Shown piece after piece: positions 26,460 through 36,202 of a stretch of 64,000 nucleotides of DNA. A program made the position numbers and the translations under genes. The stretch is from Geomobilibacter sp964431365 (lineage in GTDB: Bacteria; Desulfobacterota; Desulfuromonadia; Geobacterales; DSM-12255). Location of the stretch: positions 1-64,000 of the forward strand of contig CAYSJJ010000003.1 in assembly GCA_964431365.1 (NCBI GenBank), read 5' to 3'. How positions within the stretch are numbered: position 1 is the stretch's first letter; every line of letters starts with the position of its first letter. Below the pieces are notes generated by a model that was given only the letters and a program-made list of their open reading frames with translations, was not told the DNA's origin and searched no databases.

Positions 26460-27695
26460 CTATCGGGTTGTCAGCCGATAGCGCAGCCACTCCAGGGCGG
26501 TAAAGGCGGTTCTGACCCTGACCTTGTCCCGGCTGCCGCCGAACCGGAACCGCTCAACGCGGCATCCTTCGGCATCGGCCAGGGCGATGTAGACCGTCCC
26601 GACCGGCTTCTCCTCAGAACCGCCATCCGGGCCGGCAACACCGGTGACCGCCAGCCCCAGGTCGGTGCCGGCACGTTCCCGCACCCCTCGGGCCATGGCC
26701 TCCGCCACCTCCCGGCTGACCGCGCCGTGACGCTCCAACAGTCCCTTGGGGACCCCCAGGAGACGCTCCTTGACTTCGTTGGCATAGGCGACGATCCCCT
26801 GAAGAAAATAGGCCGAACTGCCGGGGAGGTCGGTGATCCGCTTGGCAATCAGGCCGCCGGTGCACGATTCTGCCAGGGCCAGGGTCATCCCCCGTTCCCG
26901 GAAGAGCCGGGCAACCACCGTGTCCAGGCTCTCCTCCCCCTCGCCGAAGATCACGCTCCCCAGGCGCTCATATGCCTCGGCGGCTACGGCGTCGAGAGCC
27001 TTCTCCACCGCGGCCGGGTCGCTGCCGGTGGCGCGGAATTTCACCTGCACCTCGGGAAAGACGACACAGTAGGCAACCGCGATCCCCGGTCCGGCCAGAT
27101 CGCCGACCCGGGCGGAAACATCGGCCTCGGGGAGGCCGAAGACCTTCAGCACCCGGGTCCGGAGGAGGGGAGGGGGGGGAAGGAGCCGGCGGAGGGCCGG
27201 CAGGACCGTTGCGACGAACATCGCCGCCATCTCGTCCGGCACGCCGGGGAGGACAAAGAGGGTGCACTCGTCCCGCTCCAGGCGGAAGCCGAAGGCGGTG
27301 CCGACCGGGTTGGGGATGAGTTCCGCCTCTGCCGGCAGCCATGCCTGCTGTTCGTTGCGCGGATGGAGCGTCCTGCCGAGCCGGGCTGCAAAGGTGCGGA
27401 TATGCTCCATGACCTCTTCCCGCAGGGAGAGCTCCTGGCCAAAGGCCCGAGCTGCGGCGCGGGCGGTCACGTCGTCCTCGGTGGGGCCGAGCCCGCCGGT
27501 GGCGACGATCACCCGATGACCTGCGGCCAGGTCGCGGATGGCGGCGGCGATGGCCTCTTCGTCGTCCCCCACGGCCAGGTGCCGGGCGACCCGGTACCCC
27601 TCGGCGTAGAGCCGGGAGGCGACAAAGGGGGCGTTGGTGTCCACGATCTCGCCGAGCATCAGCTCGTCGCCTATGGAGAGTGTCGCAATCGTCAC
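26460..27695 (-). CDS. cinA: CinA-type protein, COG1058 domain plus nicotinamide-nucleotide amidase
   Basis: A 411-residue two-domain protein. The N-terminal molybdopterin-binding-like domain has SIGDELMLGEIVDTN and ATGGLGPTEDDVTA and acts on ADP-ribose or NAD derivatives in related proteins. The C-terminal PncC domain has ALAESCTGGLIAKRITD, AYANEVKERLLGV and GVAGPDGGSEEKPVGTVYI and deamidates nicotinamide mononucleotide. Both parts look intact. It overlaps pgpA by four bases, so it is coupled to it. NadA in this window belongs to the same cofactor field but is far away. Confidence 0.94.
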   Translation of the reverse strand: MTIATLSIGDELMLGEIVDTNAPFVASRLYAEGYRVARHLAVGDDEEAIAAAIRDLAAGHRVIVATGGLGPTEDDVTARAAARAFGQELSLREEVMEHIRTFAARLGRTLHPRNEQQAWLPAEAELIPNPVGTAFGFRLERDECTLFVLPGVPDEMAAMFVATVLPALRRLLPPPPLLRTRVLKVFGLPEADVSARVGDLAGPGIAVAYCVVFPEVQVKFRATGSDPAAVEKALDAVAAEAYERLGSVIFGEGEESLDTVVARLFRERGMTLALAESCTGGLIAKRITDLPGSSAYFLQGIVAYANEVKERLLGVPKGLLERHGAVSREVAEAMARGVRERAGTDLGLAVTGVAGPDGGSEEKPVGTVYIALADAEGCRVERFRFGGSRDKVRVRTAFTALEWLRYRLTTR

Positions 27696-28141
27696 CAGAA
27701 CCTCGTCAGCAGGTGCAGCGCCAGGCAGGCATAGACCCCTGCAGCCAGATCGTCCAGTACCACGCCACAGCCGTTTTTCATGCGCCGGTCGATGGTCCTG
27801 GCTGGGAAGGGTTTGACCACGTCGAAGAAGCGGAAGAGGAGAAAGCCGGCCAGGATCTCCTTCCAGCCGAAAGCGACGCCGGCCATGGTGAGGATGAAAC
27901 CGGCTACCTCGTCGATGACGATCAGCCCCGGATCGTGCCGTTCGTAGATCGTCTCGGCCCGGTCGGCGACCCAGCAGGCCGCTACGCTGAAGATGACCAG
28001 AAACGCCAGGTACCAGGGGAGCGGCAGCCGGGCCAGGAGCAGATAGAGCGGGATGGCGGCGGCGGTCCCGAACGTTCCCGGTGCCACCGGCGAGAGCCCC
28101 GACCCGAACCAGGTGGCCAGCACCTTGACCAGGCTGTTCAT
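27692..28141 (-). CDS. pgpA: Phosphatidylglycerophosphatase A
   Basis: PgpA removes phosphate from phosphatidylglycerophosphate, the last step to phosphatidylglycerol. It has 149 residues with several membrane segments. The typical start is TWFGSGLSPVAPGTFGT, and the conserved acidic motif is HDPGLIVIDEVAGF with KPFPARTIDRR near the end. It overlaps larC and cinA by four bases on either side. A PgsA-type synthase for the previous step is at 50752. Confidence 0.94.
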   Translation of the reverse strand: MNSLVKVLATWFGSGLSPVAPGTFGTAAAIPLYLLLARLPLPWYLAFLVIFSVAACWVADRAETIYERHDPGLIVIDEVAGFILTMAGVAFGWKEILAGFLLFRFFDVVKPFPARTIDRRMKNGCGVVLDDLAAGVYACLALHLLTRFW

Positions 28142-29307
28142 TGTGGTGCGCACTCCCGTTCGATCGAGCGGTAGACGTCCAGGATCGGCATTCCCAGTGC
28201 CAGGGCGAGCCGGCGGCACTCGTCGAATTCCGGGGTGATCCGGAGCAGGCGGCCGTGGTCGCTGATCACCTTCACCCGTACCGTGCCGAGCGAGGTCTCA
28301 CGCTCCTCGCTCCGCCGCTCCAGGACGAGCCGGTCGGCCCGGTAACGCCGGATGCCGATGGCCGTGGACTCGGCCAGCACCAGGCGGGCCAGGCTGTCGG
28401 CCGTGGCCGGCGCGGCCAGTACTGTCAGCTTTATCCCAGGCCGGTTCTTTTTCATCATGAGCGGCGTGTAGGCCACATCCAGCGCGCCCGCGTCCAGGAG
28501 CCGCTCCATGAGGAAACCGGCCACTTCCGGCGTCATGTCGTCGATGTGGGTTTCCAGGACCTGGATCTCATCGTTCCAGCCGGTGCCGTCGGGGTCGCCC
28601 AGGAAGAGGCGGAGGATATTGGGAATGTCGGTGAAATCCTTGGAGCCGCCACCGCTGCCGATCCCGGTCACCCGCATGGGGGGGACGCCGCCGAAGCCGG
28701 TGGCCAGGGCGGTGACGATGGCCGCCCCGGTGGGGGTCACCCGCTCGCCGGGACCGGTATCGCCGTGCACCGGCACCCCCTTGAGGAGTTCGGCCGTGGC
28801 CGGGGCCGGTACCGGGAGCCGGCCGTGGGCCGTCTCGATGAAGCCGCTCCCCAAGGGAAGCGCGCCGGCGGAGATGGTCGTCACCGCCAGGTACTCCAGG
28901 CCGATGGCCGCGCCGACGATGTCGATGATGGAGTCGACGGCCCCGACCTCGTGGAAATGGACCTCTTCCACGGCCACCCCGTGCACCGTTGCCTCGGCCT
29001 CGGCCAGCCGGCGGAAGATCCGCTGGCTGCGCTCCTTCACCCGGTCGGCCAGCGTGCTCTCCTCGATCATCCTTCGGATATCGCCGTAATGGCGGTGGTG
29101 ATGCTCCTCGGCTACCTGGACCACGAACCGGCTCGCACTGATGCCGCGCCTCTGGCACGGCTCGGTAGCTATGCTGTACAGGTGGGTGGGGAGCGGCAGC
29201 CGCGCCAGTTCTGCCCGGAGATGCTCCAGGGGGAGCCCTAGGTCGATGAGGGCGCCTACGGTCATGTCGCCGGAGATGCCGGCGGAACAGTCGAAATGCA
29301 GATGCAT
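28138..29307 (-). CDS. larC: Nickel-pincer cofactor biosynthesis protein LarC
   Basis: LarC inserts nickel into the pincer cofactor of LarA-type racemases. The protein has 389 residues from the ATG at 29307 (GGAG upstream). The start is HLHFDCSAGISGDMTVGALID, as in the family, and the metal-binding HHHRHYGDIRRMIE and EEVHFHEVGAVDSIIDI are present. It is one open frame, unlike species in which larC is split by a frameshift. It follows larB with a 93-base repeat-rich spacer. LarE and LarA are not in the window. Confidence 0.93.
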   Translation of the reverse strand: MHLHFDCSAGISGDMTVGALIDLGLPLEHLRAELARLPLPTHLYSIATEPCQRRGISASRFVVQVAEEHHHRHYGDIRRMIEESTLADRVKERSQRIFRRLAEAEATVHGVAVEEVHFHEVGAVDSIIDIVGAAIGLEYLAVTTISAGALPLGSGFIETAHGRLPVPAPATAELLKGVPVHGDTGPGERVTPTGAAIVTALATGFGGVPPMRVTGIGSGGGSKDFTDIPNILRLFLGDPDGTGWNDEIQVLETHIDDMTPEVAGFLMERLLDAGALDVAYTPLMMKKNRPGIKLTVLAAPATADSLARLVLAESTAIGIRRYRADRLVLERRSEERETSLGTVRVKVISDHGRLLRITPEFDECRRLALALGMPILDVYRSIERECAPQ

Positions 29308-29325
29308 CAAACAAACTCCAAAAGG

Positions 29326-29422
29326 CAGGAACGAGGTACAGGGAGCGAGGACCGAGGAAAGACAAGGCAGCCTTTCCCTTTATCCTTTATCCTCGATCCT
29401 CTATCCTTTTTCCTCGTTCCTG
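29326..29422. repeat. Inverted repeat and seven-base tandem repeat between larB and larC
   Basis: CAGGAACGAGG (29326-29336) and CCTCGTTCCTG (29412-29422) form an 11-bp inverted repeat. On the minus strand the spacer carries seven-base units GGATAGA, GGATCGA, GGATAAA, GGATAAA. The right arm falls in the last codons of larB, so its final residues NEEKG come from the repeat. Confidence 0.7.
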
Positions 29423-30162
29423 TTAATCAGGCTGGCGGCGTAGCCGGCGCCGAAGCCGTTGTCGATGTTGACCACCGTTACCCCGGCGGCGCAGGAGTTC
29501 AGCATCCCCAGCAGGGCGGCCAGACCGTTGAAGGACGCGCCGTAACCGATGGAGGTGGGGACGGCGATGACCGGCTTGTCCACCAGCCCCCCCACCACCG
29601 AGGGGAGGGCTCCCTCCATGCCGGCCACGACGATCAGGACGCTGGCGGAGAGGAGGAGATCCCGCCGCGCCAGCAGGCGGTGGATGCCGGCCACCCCGAC
29701 GTCGTGGAGCTGCTCGACCCGGTTCCCCAGCATCCGCGCCGTCACCGCCGCCTCGGCCGCCACCGGCAGGTCCGAGGTGCCGGCCGAGACAACCAGGATC
29801 GTTCCCCGGCCGCGGATGGCTGTCGGCTGCTGCTCGATGGTCAGGCAGCGGGCTTCGCTGTGGTAGATGGCGCCGGGAAAGGCCTGGCCCAGGTGGTACG
29901 CCTTCTCCTCGTCGATACGGGTCGCCAGGATGTTGTTCTTCTTCGCCACCAGGGCGGTGATGATCCGTTCCAGCTGACCGAGGGTCTTGGTGGCGCCGAA
30001 GACCACCTCGGGGAACCCCTGCCGGAGGCTGCGATGGTGGTCGATGGTGGCGTCGCCGATATCCTCGAAGGGGAGGTGCTTCAGCTGCTCCAGCGCGTCG
30101 TTCACCGCGACCTCGCCACGGGTCAGGCGCTCCAGAAGTTCCTTTAATGCGGTCACATCCAT
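29401..30162 (-). CDS. larB: Nickel-pincer cofactor biosynthesis protein LarB
   Basis: LarB carboxylates and hydrolyses nicotinic acid adenine dinucleotide to start pincer cofactor synthesis. It has 253 residues. The C-terminal PurE-like domain is visible in VVSAGTSDLPVAAEAAVTA, EGALPSVVGGLVDKPVIAVP and NGLAALLGMLNSCAAGV. The N-terminal region has ALKELLERLTRGEVAVNDAL. It is the first gene of larB-larC-pgpA-cinA. A TATAGT -10-like hexamer is seen upstream without a clear -35. Confidence 0.93.
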   Translation of the reverse strand: MDVTALKELLERLTRGEVAVNDALEQLKHLPFEDIGDATIDHHRSLRQGFPEVVFGATKTLGQLERIITALVAKKNNILATRIDEEKAYHLGQAFPGAIYHSEARCLTIEQQPTAIRGRGTILVVSAGTSDLPVAAEAAVTARMLGNRVEQLHDVGVAGIHRLLARRDLLLSASVLIVVAGMEGALPSVVGGLVDKPVIAVPTSIGYGASFNGLAALLGMLNSCAAGVTVVNIDNGFGAGYAASLINRNEEKG

Positions 30163-30262
30163 GGGGCGGCATATCTCCAGACAGCAACCGCGGCAGCGGG
30201 CCGGGTGCTTGACAGAAAACTATAGCATACGGAAAAGGAAAGAAAAGTTGCGAGCAAGGTAT

Positions 30263-30826
30263 TTACAGCCGATCCAGAAAGCTGGTGATCTCGGCGGCGA
30301 GTTCGCGCGAGTCGATGCGGAGGGAGAGCTCGTTGTTGTGGCGCAGGGCGCTCTGGGTCAGGTTGTGGCTCCCCAGGTAGACCCAGCGGCCGTCGATGAC
30401 CACGGCCTTGGCATGGGTGGTGACCCGGGGTGAATCGAAGAAGACCTTCACCCCGCCCCGTTTGAGAAGCTGTGCTGTCGTGCGGTTGTCGTCGTTCAGG
30501 GTGTCTCCCGGCCGGTCGTTCTGTTCCAGGAGGACGCTCACCTCCACCCCGCGACGACGGGCCCGCACCAACTCCTCGGCAACCTGGCGCGGGAGGTTGC
30601 CGGGGGAGTCGGTGGTCTTGAAGAGGAACATGGTGACCACGATGCTCTTCCGCGCCTCCCGGATGCCATCCAGGAGGGCGCCTGCATAATCCTGGTTCCG
30701 GAGCAGGGTGACCTGGGCCGTCAGGTTCTCCCTGGCCGGCAACGGTCCCGCCTGGAAGGCGATGCAGAGTCCAGCCAGGATCGCCGGGAGAGGCCGGAGC
30801 ACGCGGTATCTCGGGCGCCCTGTCAA
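30263..30826 (-). CDS. Exported PLD-family (Nuc-like) phosphodiesterase
   Basis: A 187-residue protein with one phospholipase-D motif: HAKAVVID matches HxKx4D, and the following GSHNLTQSAL matches the GSxN part. Single-motif members such as the Nuc nuclease work as dimers on nucleic acid or lipid phosphodiesters. The N-terminus has a hydrophobic stretch (LPAILAGLCIAFQAG), so export is likely. The TTG start at 30826 overlaps the dnaJ stop by four bases; a GTG at 30802 is an alternative. Its position after dnaJ suggests co-transcription with the heat-shock genes. Confidence 0.85.
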   Translation of the reverse strand: MTGRPRYRVLRPLPAILAGLCIAFQAGPLPARENLTAQVTLLRNQDYAGALLDGIREARKSIVVTMFLFKTTDSPGNLPRQVAEELVRARRRGVEVSVLLEQNDRPGDTLNDDNRTTAQLLKRGGVKVFFDSPRVTTHAKAVVIDGRWVYLGSHNLTQSALRHNNELSLRIDSRELAAEITSFLDRL

Positions 30827-31944
30827 GTCAGGATATCCATGACCTTGTCGAAAAACCCTTTCCTGAGCGGGTGGACATCCTCCCCGCTGATCCGGGCGAA
30901 CTCCTCCAGCAGTTCCCGCTGCCGCTTGTTCAGGTTGGTGGGGGTCTCCAGCTTGACCACCACCAGCTGGTCCCCTTTGCCGTACCCCTGAAGGGCCTGG
31001 ATACCCTTGCCGCGAAGCCGGAAGACCTTGCCCGACTGGGTCCCTTCGGGGATCTTCATGGCGACCTTTCCCCCCAGGGTCGGGATGTCGATCTCGCAGC
31101 CGAGGGCCGCCTGGGTGAAGCTGATGGGGATCTCGCAGACGACATCGTTCCCTTCGCGGGTGAAGATCGGGTGTTCCTTCACGTTGATGTAGACGTAGAG
31201 GTCGCCGTTCCCCCCCCCTTTGGTCCCCTGCCCCCCTTCGTTGCTCAGTTTGAGGCGGATGCCGGTTTCCACCCCGGCCGGTACCTTGACCGACAGGGTC
31301 TTGCGGTCGCGGACGATACCCGCGCCGCGGCAGGCGGTACAGGGGTCGTCGACCACCCGGCCGTCACCGTTGCATTGGCTGCAGGTCTTGCTGACGCTGA
31401 AGAAGCCCTGTTGGAAACGGACCTGGCCGGCGCCGCGACAGGTGGGGCAGACCTTCGGTTCGGTCCCGGGCTTGGAGCCGCTGCCGCTGCAGGCGTCGCA
31501 CCGCTTGGCATAGGGGACCTCGATCTTCTTCTCCACCCCGTTGGCAGCCTCTTCGAAGCTGATCTCCAGGGAGTACTGCAGGTCGTCGCCGCGTCGGCCC
31601 CGGCCTCGCTGCCTGGTCCCGCCGCCGCCGAAGATATCACCGAAAATGTCGCCGAAGATGTCGCCGAAGGGGGATGCCCCGCCGAACCCGAAGCCGCTGC
31701 CGGAGAAGCCCCCCCCCCCCAGGCCGGCATGGCCGAACTGGTCGTACTGGGCGCGTTTCTGGGGATCGGAAAGGACCTCGTAGGCCTCGGTGACCTCCTT
31801 GAACTTCTCCTCTGCAGCCTTGTCCCCCTGGTTCTTGTCCGGGTGGTACTGGATGGCCATCTTGCGGAAGGCCTTCTTGATCTCGGTCTCGGAGGCGTTT
31901 TTATGGACTTCGAGGACCTCGTAGTAATCGCGTTTCTCAGCCAA
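30823..31944 (-). CDS. dnaJ: Chaperone DnaJ (Hsp40)
   Basis: DnaJ delivers unfolded proteins to DnaK and stimulates its ATPase. It has 373 residues from a TTG at 31944, with AAAGGA six bases upstream; the in-frame ATG at 31965 would add MRYKGYP before the conserved start AEKRDYYEVL. The J domain has HPD (YHPDKNQGD), then a Gly/Phe region with a threefold GDIF tandem. Four zinc motifs follow (CDACSGSG, CPTCRGAG, CSQCNGDG, CTACRGAG), then the C-terminal substrate domain. A 12-base G run (31709-31720) lies in the Gly/Phe region. Confidence 0.95.
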   Translation of the reverse strand: MAEKRDYYEVLEVHKNASETEIKKAFRKMAIQYHPDKNQGDKAAEEKFKEVTEAYEVLSDPQKRAQYDQFGHAGLGGGGFSGSGFGFGGASPFGDIFGDIFGDIFGGGGTRQRGRGRRGDDLQYSLEISFEEAANGVEKKIEVPYAKRCDACSGSGSKPGTEPKVCPTCRGAGQVRFQQGFFSVSKTCSQCNGDGRVVDDPCTACRGAGIVRDRKTLSVKVPAGVETGIRLKLSNEGGQGTKGGGNGDLYVYINVKEHPIFTREGNDVVCEIPISFTQAALGCEIDIPTLGGKVAMKIPEGTQSGKVFRLRGKGIQALQGYGKGDQLVVVKLETPTNLNKRQRELLEEFARISGEDVHPLRKGFFDKVMDILT

Positions 31945-32015
31945 GGGATATCCTTTGTAACGCAAAAAGCAGCCCGGGAATCCATCCCTGGCTGCTCTGC
32001 GATTGATTAGTAATC

Positions 32016-32045
32016 AGGAGGGGCAATCCATTGATTGCCCCTCCT
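32016..32045 (-). terminator. Hairpin between dnaK and dnaJ
   Basis: AGGAGGGGCAAT and ATTGCCCCTCCT form a 12-bp stem just after the dnaK stop codon. There is no T run, so partial termination or RNA protection is more likely. A second, weaker hairpin (GCAGCC with GGCTGC arms) lies at about 31968-31996. Confidence 0.6.
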
Positions 32046-32050
32046 GTTCG

Positions 32051-33973
<1,923 letters not shown>

Positions 33974-34096
33974 TTGCTTCCTCCTTGGGTTTCGTTTACG
34001 GTGACAACGTAGTCATCCCCCCCGGGAAAAACAAGGGGACGACCAAAAAAAGTTCACGGCTCCAAGTGAAACCCGCAACCGCGAACGGAGAACCGG

Positions 34097-34666
34097 TTAT
34101 TTGGGGGCGCAGGCCACGGAGACCATGGCCGGCCTGAGCAGCCGCTCGCTCAGCAGGTATCCCTTCTGGTACACTTCGACAACGGTGTTGGTCTCCTGGT
34201 CTTCGCAGGCCACCTGCCCCATGGCTTGGTGCAGCGCCGGGTCGAAGGGGGTTCCCTTGCCGGTCTCCACCGGGGTCACACCGAATTTCTTCAGGGCCGC
34301 CAGGAGCATGTCCAGGGTCATCCGGACCCCGGTGATGACCGGATCCTGGCTCTCCTGGTCCACATGGGCCAGGGCGCGCTCCATGTTGTCCACCGCCGGC
34401 AGGATCTCCAGGATCAGGTTCTCGTTGCCGTACTTGATCAGCTCCTCTTTCTCCCGCTGCACTCGTTTCCGGTAGTTTTCCAGGTCGGCCCGCTCCCGGA
34501 CGAATTTCTCCCAGTTCTCGGCCGCTTCCTTCTCCTTGGCCGCCAGAAGCTCTTCCAGTTCGGTTGTGCGGTCGGGCGATGCCGCCGTCTCCTCAGCAGC
34601 TTCCGGGACTGGCGTCTCGGTCTGCTCGATTTTTTCGGACTGTTTGTCGCGTTTTTTCTTTTCCAC
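34097..34666 (-). CDS. grpE: Nucleotide exchange factor GrpE
   Basis: GrpE releases ADP from DnaK. It has 189 residues: an acidic, charged N-terminal coiled coil, then the family core RERADLENYRKRVQREKEE, ILPAVDNMERAL and a beta domain with GTPFDPALHQAMGQV. The C-terminus is short and ends VACAPK. It is the second gene of the heat-shock cluster. A copy of the 121-bp hairpin element lies between it and hrcA. Confidence 0.97.
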   Translation of the reverse strand: MEKKKRDKQSEKIEQTETPVPEAAEETAASPDRTTELEELLAAKEKEAAENWEKFVRERADLENYRKRVQREKEELIKYGNENLILEILPAVDNMERALAHVDQESQDPVITGVRMTLDMLLAALKKFGVTPVETGKGTPFDPALHQAMGQVACEDQETNTVVEVYQKGYLLSERLLRPAMVSVACAPK

Positions 34667-34716
34667 GATTATCAGACTCCTTCATGTTAGATCATTAACA
34701 GGATGTAGAACCCATC

Positions 34717-34838
34717 AGGTTGCTCAAAAATAGTCAGATCGTCGCACCCGCAGAAAGCTTCGAGGGAGGCGTAACAGCGTTACGCCGCACTGAGGAGCTT
34801 GCGAGGACGGCGGCGAGATGGCTGTTTTTCAGCAACCT
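34717..34838 (-). repeat. Full copy of the ~121-bp hairpin element, inverted orientation
   Basis: This copy is in the opposite orientation to the others, starting AGGTTGCTCAAAAATAG and ending in CAGCAACCT. Its centre reads GGCGTAAC-AGC-GTTACGCC, so one base pair of the stem differs on both sides compared with the other copies. It overlaps the last bases of the hrcA stop codon and fills much of the hrcA-grpE gap. Confidence 0.93.
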
Positions 34839-35868
34839 ACTCCAGTTCCAGGACCCGGCTCACCAGCTTGGCCGTATAATCGACGATCGGGATCACCTTC
34901 GCGTACCCCATGCGGGTCGGACCGATAACCCCCAGCACCCCCAGGGTGTTCTTGCCGGTCGCGTAGGTCGAGGTGATCAGGCTGAGTCCCGACAGGGGAC
35001 CCAGGCGCGATTCGGAGCCGATGAAGATGTTGATCCCCGGCGCGGTCAGGCAGCGGTCCAGCAGTTGTACCAGGTGCCCCTTCTGCTCGAAGGTGCGGAA
35101 GATTTCTTTCATCCGCTCCACATCGGCGAATTCGGGGAGCTCCAGGATGTTGGACTGCCCTTCGATGAAGAGTTCCGAGTCGTCATCGGGGAGGGAGAGC
35201 CGGGAAAGATCCAGCGTCCGGGCGAGCAGGGTGTCGTAGCGCGCCTTTTCCGAGGCCATCTCGGCGATGATCCGCTGCTTCACCTCGGCGATGGTCAGCC
35301 CCTGGAGGGACTCGGTCAGGTAGTTCCCCATGGCGACGAGGTCGCTGGGCGACAGATCCGCATCGGTCTCGACGATCTTGTTCTGAACGCTCCCGTTCTG
35401 CAGGACGAAGATGGCCAGGATCCGGCGCCCCCCCAGCCTGACGAACTCCACGTGGCGGAAGACGTTGGCGGAGACGTGCGGGGTCGCCACCACCCCCATG
35501 TAGTGGGAGATGGAGGAGAGCATCCGGCTGGTCTCCTTCAGGACATCGCCGATCTGCTTTCCTCTGATGTCGCAGTGCCGCTTGATCTGCTCCCGCTCCC
35601 CACGACCAATGGCGCGCACTTCCAGGAGGGAGTCGACGTAGAGGCGGTAGGCCTTGTCAGTGGGGACCCTGCCGGCCGACGTGTGCGGGGAGGCGAGGAA
35701 CCCCATCTCTTCCAGGTCGGCCATGACGTTGCGGATGGTGGCCGGCGAGAGATCCAGGCCGTACCGGCGGCTGATGGTCCTGCTCCCCACCGGCTCAGCC
35801 GTCGAGATGTAGTCCTCGATGATCGCTTCGAGGATCTGCTTCCCCCGATCACTCAATTCGTCGCGCAT
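34837..35868 (-). CDS. hrcA: Heat-inducible transcription repressor HrcA
   Basis: HrcA binds the CIRCE operator and represses the dnaK and groE operons at normal temperature. It has 343 residues with the winged-helix N-terminus (LSDRGKQILEAIIEDYISTAEPVGSRTI then LSPATIRNVMADLEEMGFL), SHYMGVVATP and the C-terminal SLITSTYATGKNTLGVLGVIGPTRM. A perfect CIRCE lies 25 bases upstream of its start, so it controls itself and the genes after it. Its stop codon overlaps the edge of a repeat element. Confidence 0.97.
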   Translation of the reverse strand: MRDELSDRGKQILEAIIEDYISTAEPVGSRTISRRYGLDLSPATIRNVMADLEEMGFLASPHTSAGRVPTDKAYRLYVDSLLEVRAIGRGEREQIKRHCDIRGKQIGDVLKETSRMLSSISHYMGVVATPHVSANVFRHVEFVRLGGRRILAIFVLQNGSVQNKIVETDADLSPSDLVAMGNYLTESLQGLTIAEVKQRIIAEMASEKARYDTLLARTLDLSRLSLPDDDSELFIEGQSNILELPEFADVERMKEIFRTFEQKGHLVQLLDRCLTAPGINIFIGSESRLGPLSGLSLITSTYATGKNTLGVLGVIGPTRMGYAKVIPIVDYTAKLVSRVLELE

Positions 35869-35892
35869 GATTCCAGGTCCCTTGAAACAAGA

Positions 35893-35919
35893 TTAGCACT
35901 CTCTCGTGCCGAGTGCTAA
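35893..35919 (-). promoter_or_regulatory. CIRCE operator (HrcA binding site)
   Basis: TTAGCACTC-N9-GAGTGCTAA is a perfect match to the CIRCE inverted repeat. It lies between the predicted -10 hexamer and the hrcA start codon, where bound HrcA would block transcription. Confidence 0.98.
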
Positions 35920-35927
35920 CTGTGCTA

Positions 35928-35956
35928 AAGGTAATGACTAGGGTGGGGTTTGTCAA
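35928..35956 (-). promoter_or_regulatory. Sigma-70-type promoter of hrcA-grpE-dnaK-dnaJ
   Basis: On the minus strand, a perfect TTGACA (35951-35956) is 17 bases from TACCTT (35928-35933). The CIRCE element starts nine bases after the -10. Confidence 0.75.
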
Positions 35957-36005
35957 GTGGATTCCCGGATAAAACCAGGGGGTGATAGGGGATAAGTCGG
36001 TGAAC

Positions 36006-36189
36006 CCGTTGGAATGGAGTGTCTCGTGGAGCGACTCTGCCCGAGTGCCAGCCGTTGTAGGCGAAATGGAGCGGAGAGGCCCATCGTGTCTGAGCCCGTA
36101 CGAGCGAGTTGATGGGCCGACGCGGAATGAGCCGTATAACGGCGGTGCGAGCGGCAGTCGGAGCGGAACGGGGCGCTCCATTCCAACGG
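36006..36189. other. Highly folded 184-bp intergenic element between hemW and hrcA
   Basis: CCGTTGGAATGGAG (36006-36019) and CTCCATTCCAACGG (36176-36189) form a perfect 14-bp closing stem. Inside are GGCCCATC/GATGGGCC (36078-36085 with 36111-36118) and GCCGT-ATA-ACGGC (36131-36143). A fourth stem GGAGCG/CGCTCC (36160-36165 with 36174-36179) uses part of the closing stem, so the two would exclude each other. No coding sequence was found here. It could be a structured RNA or a mobile repeat of another family. The rest of the 35869-36202 gap holds only the promoter and CIRCE. Confidence 0.7.
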
Positions 36190-36202
36190 CCTCCGTGAAG
36201 GA

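Noticed and set aside
35849..36181. 110-codon minus-strand open frame overlapping the CIRCE and the folded element
   Set aside because: It covers the hrcA promoter and operator and the hairpin arms; the composition reflects the structured DNA rather than a protein.
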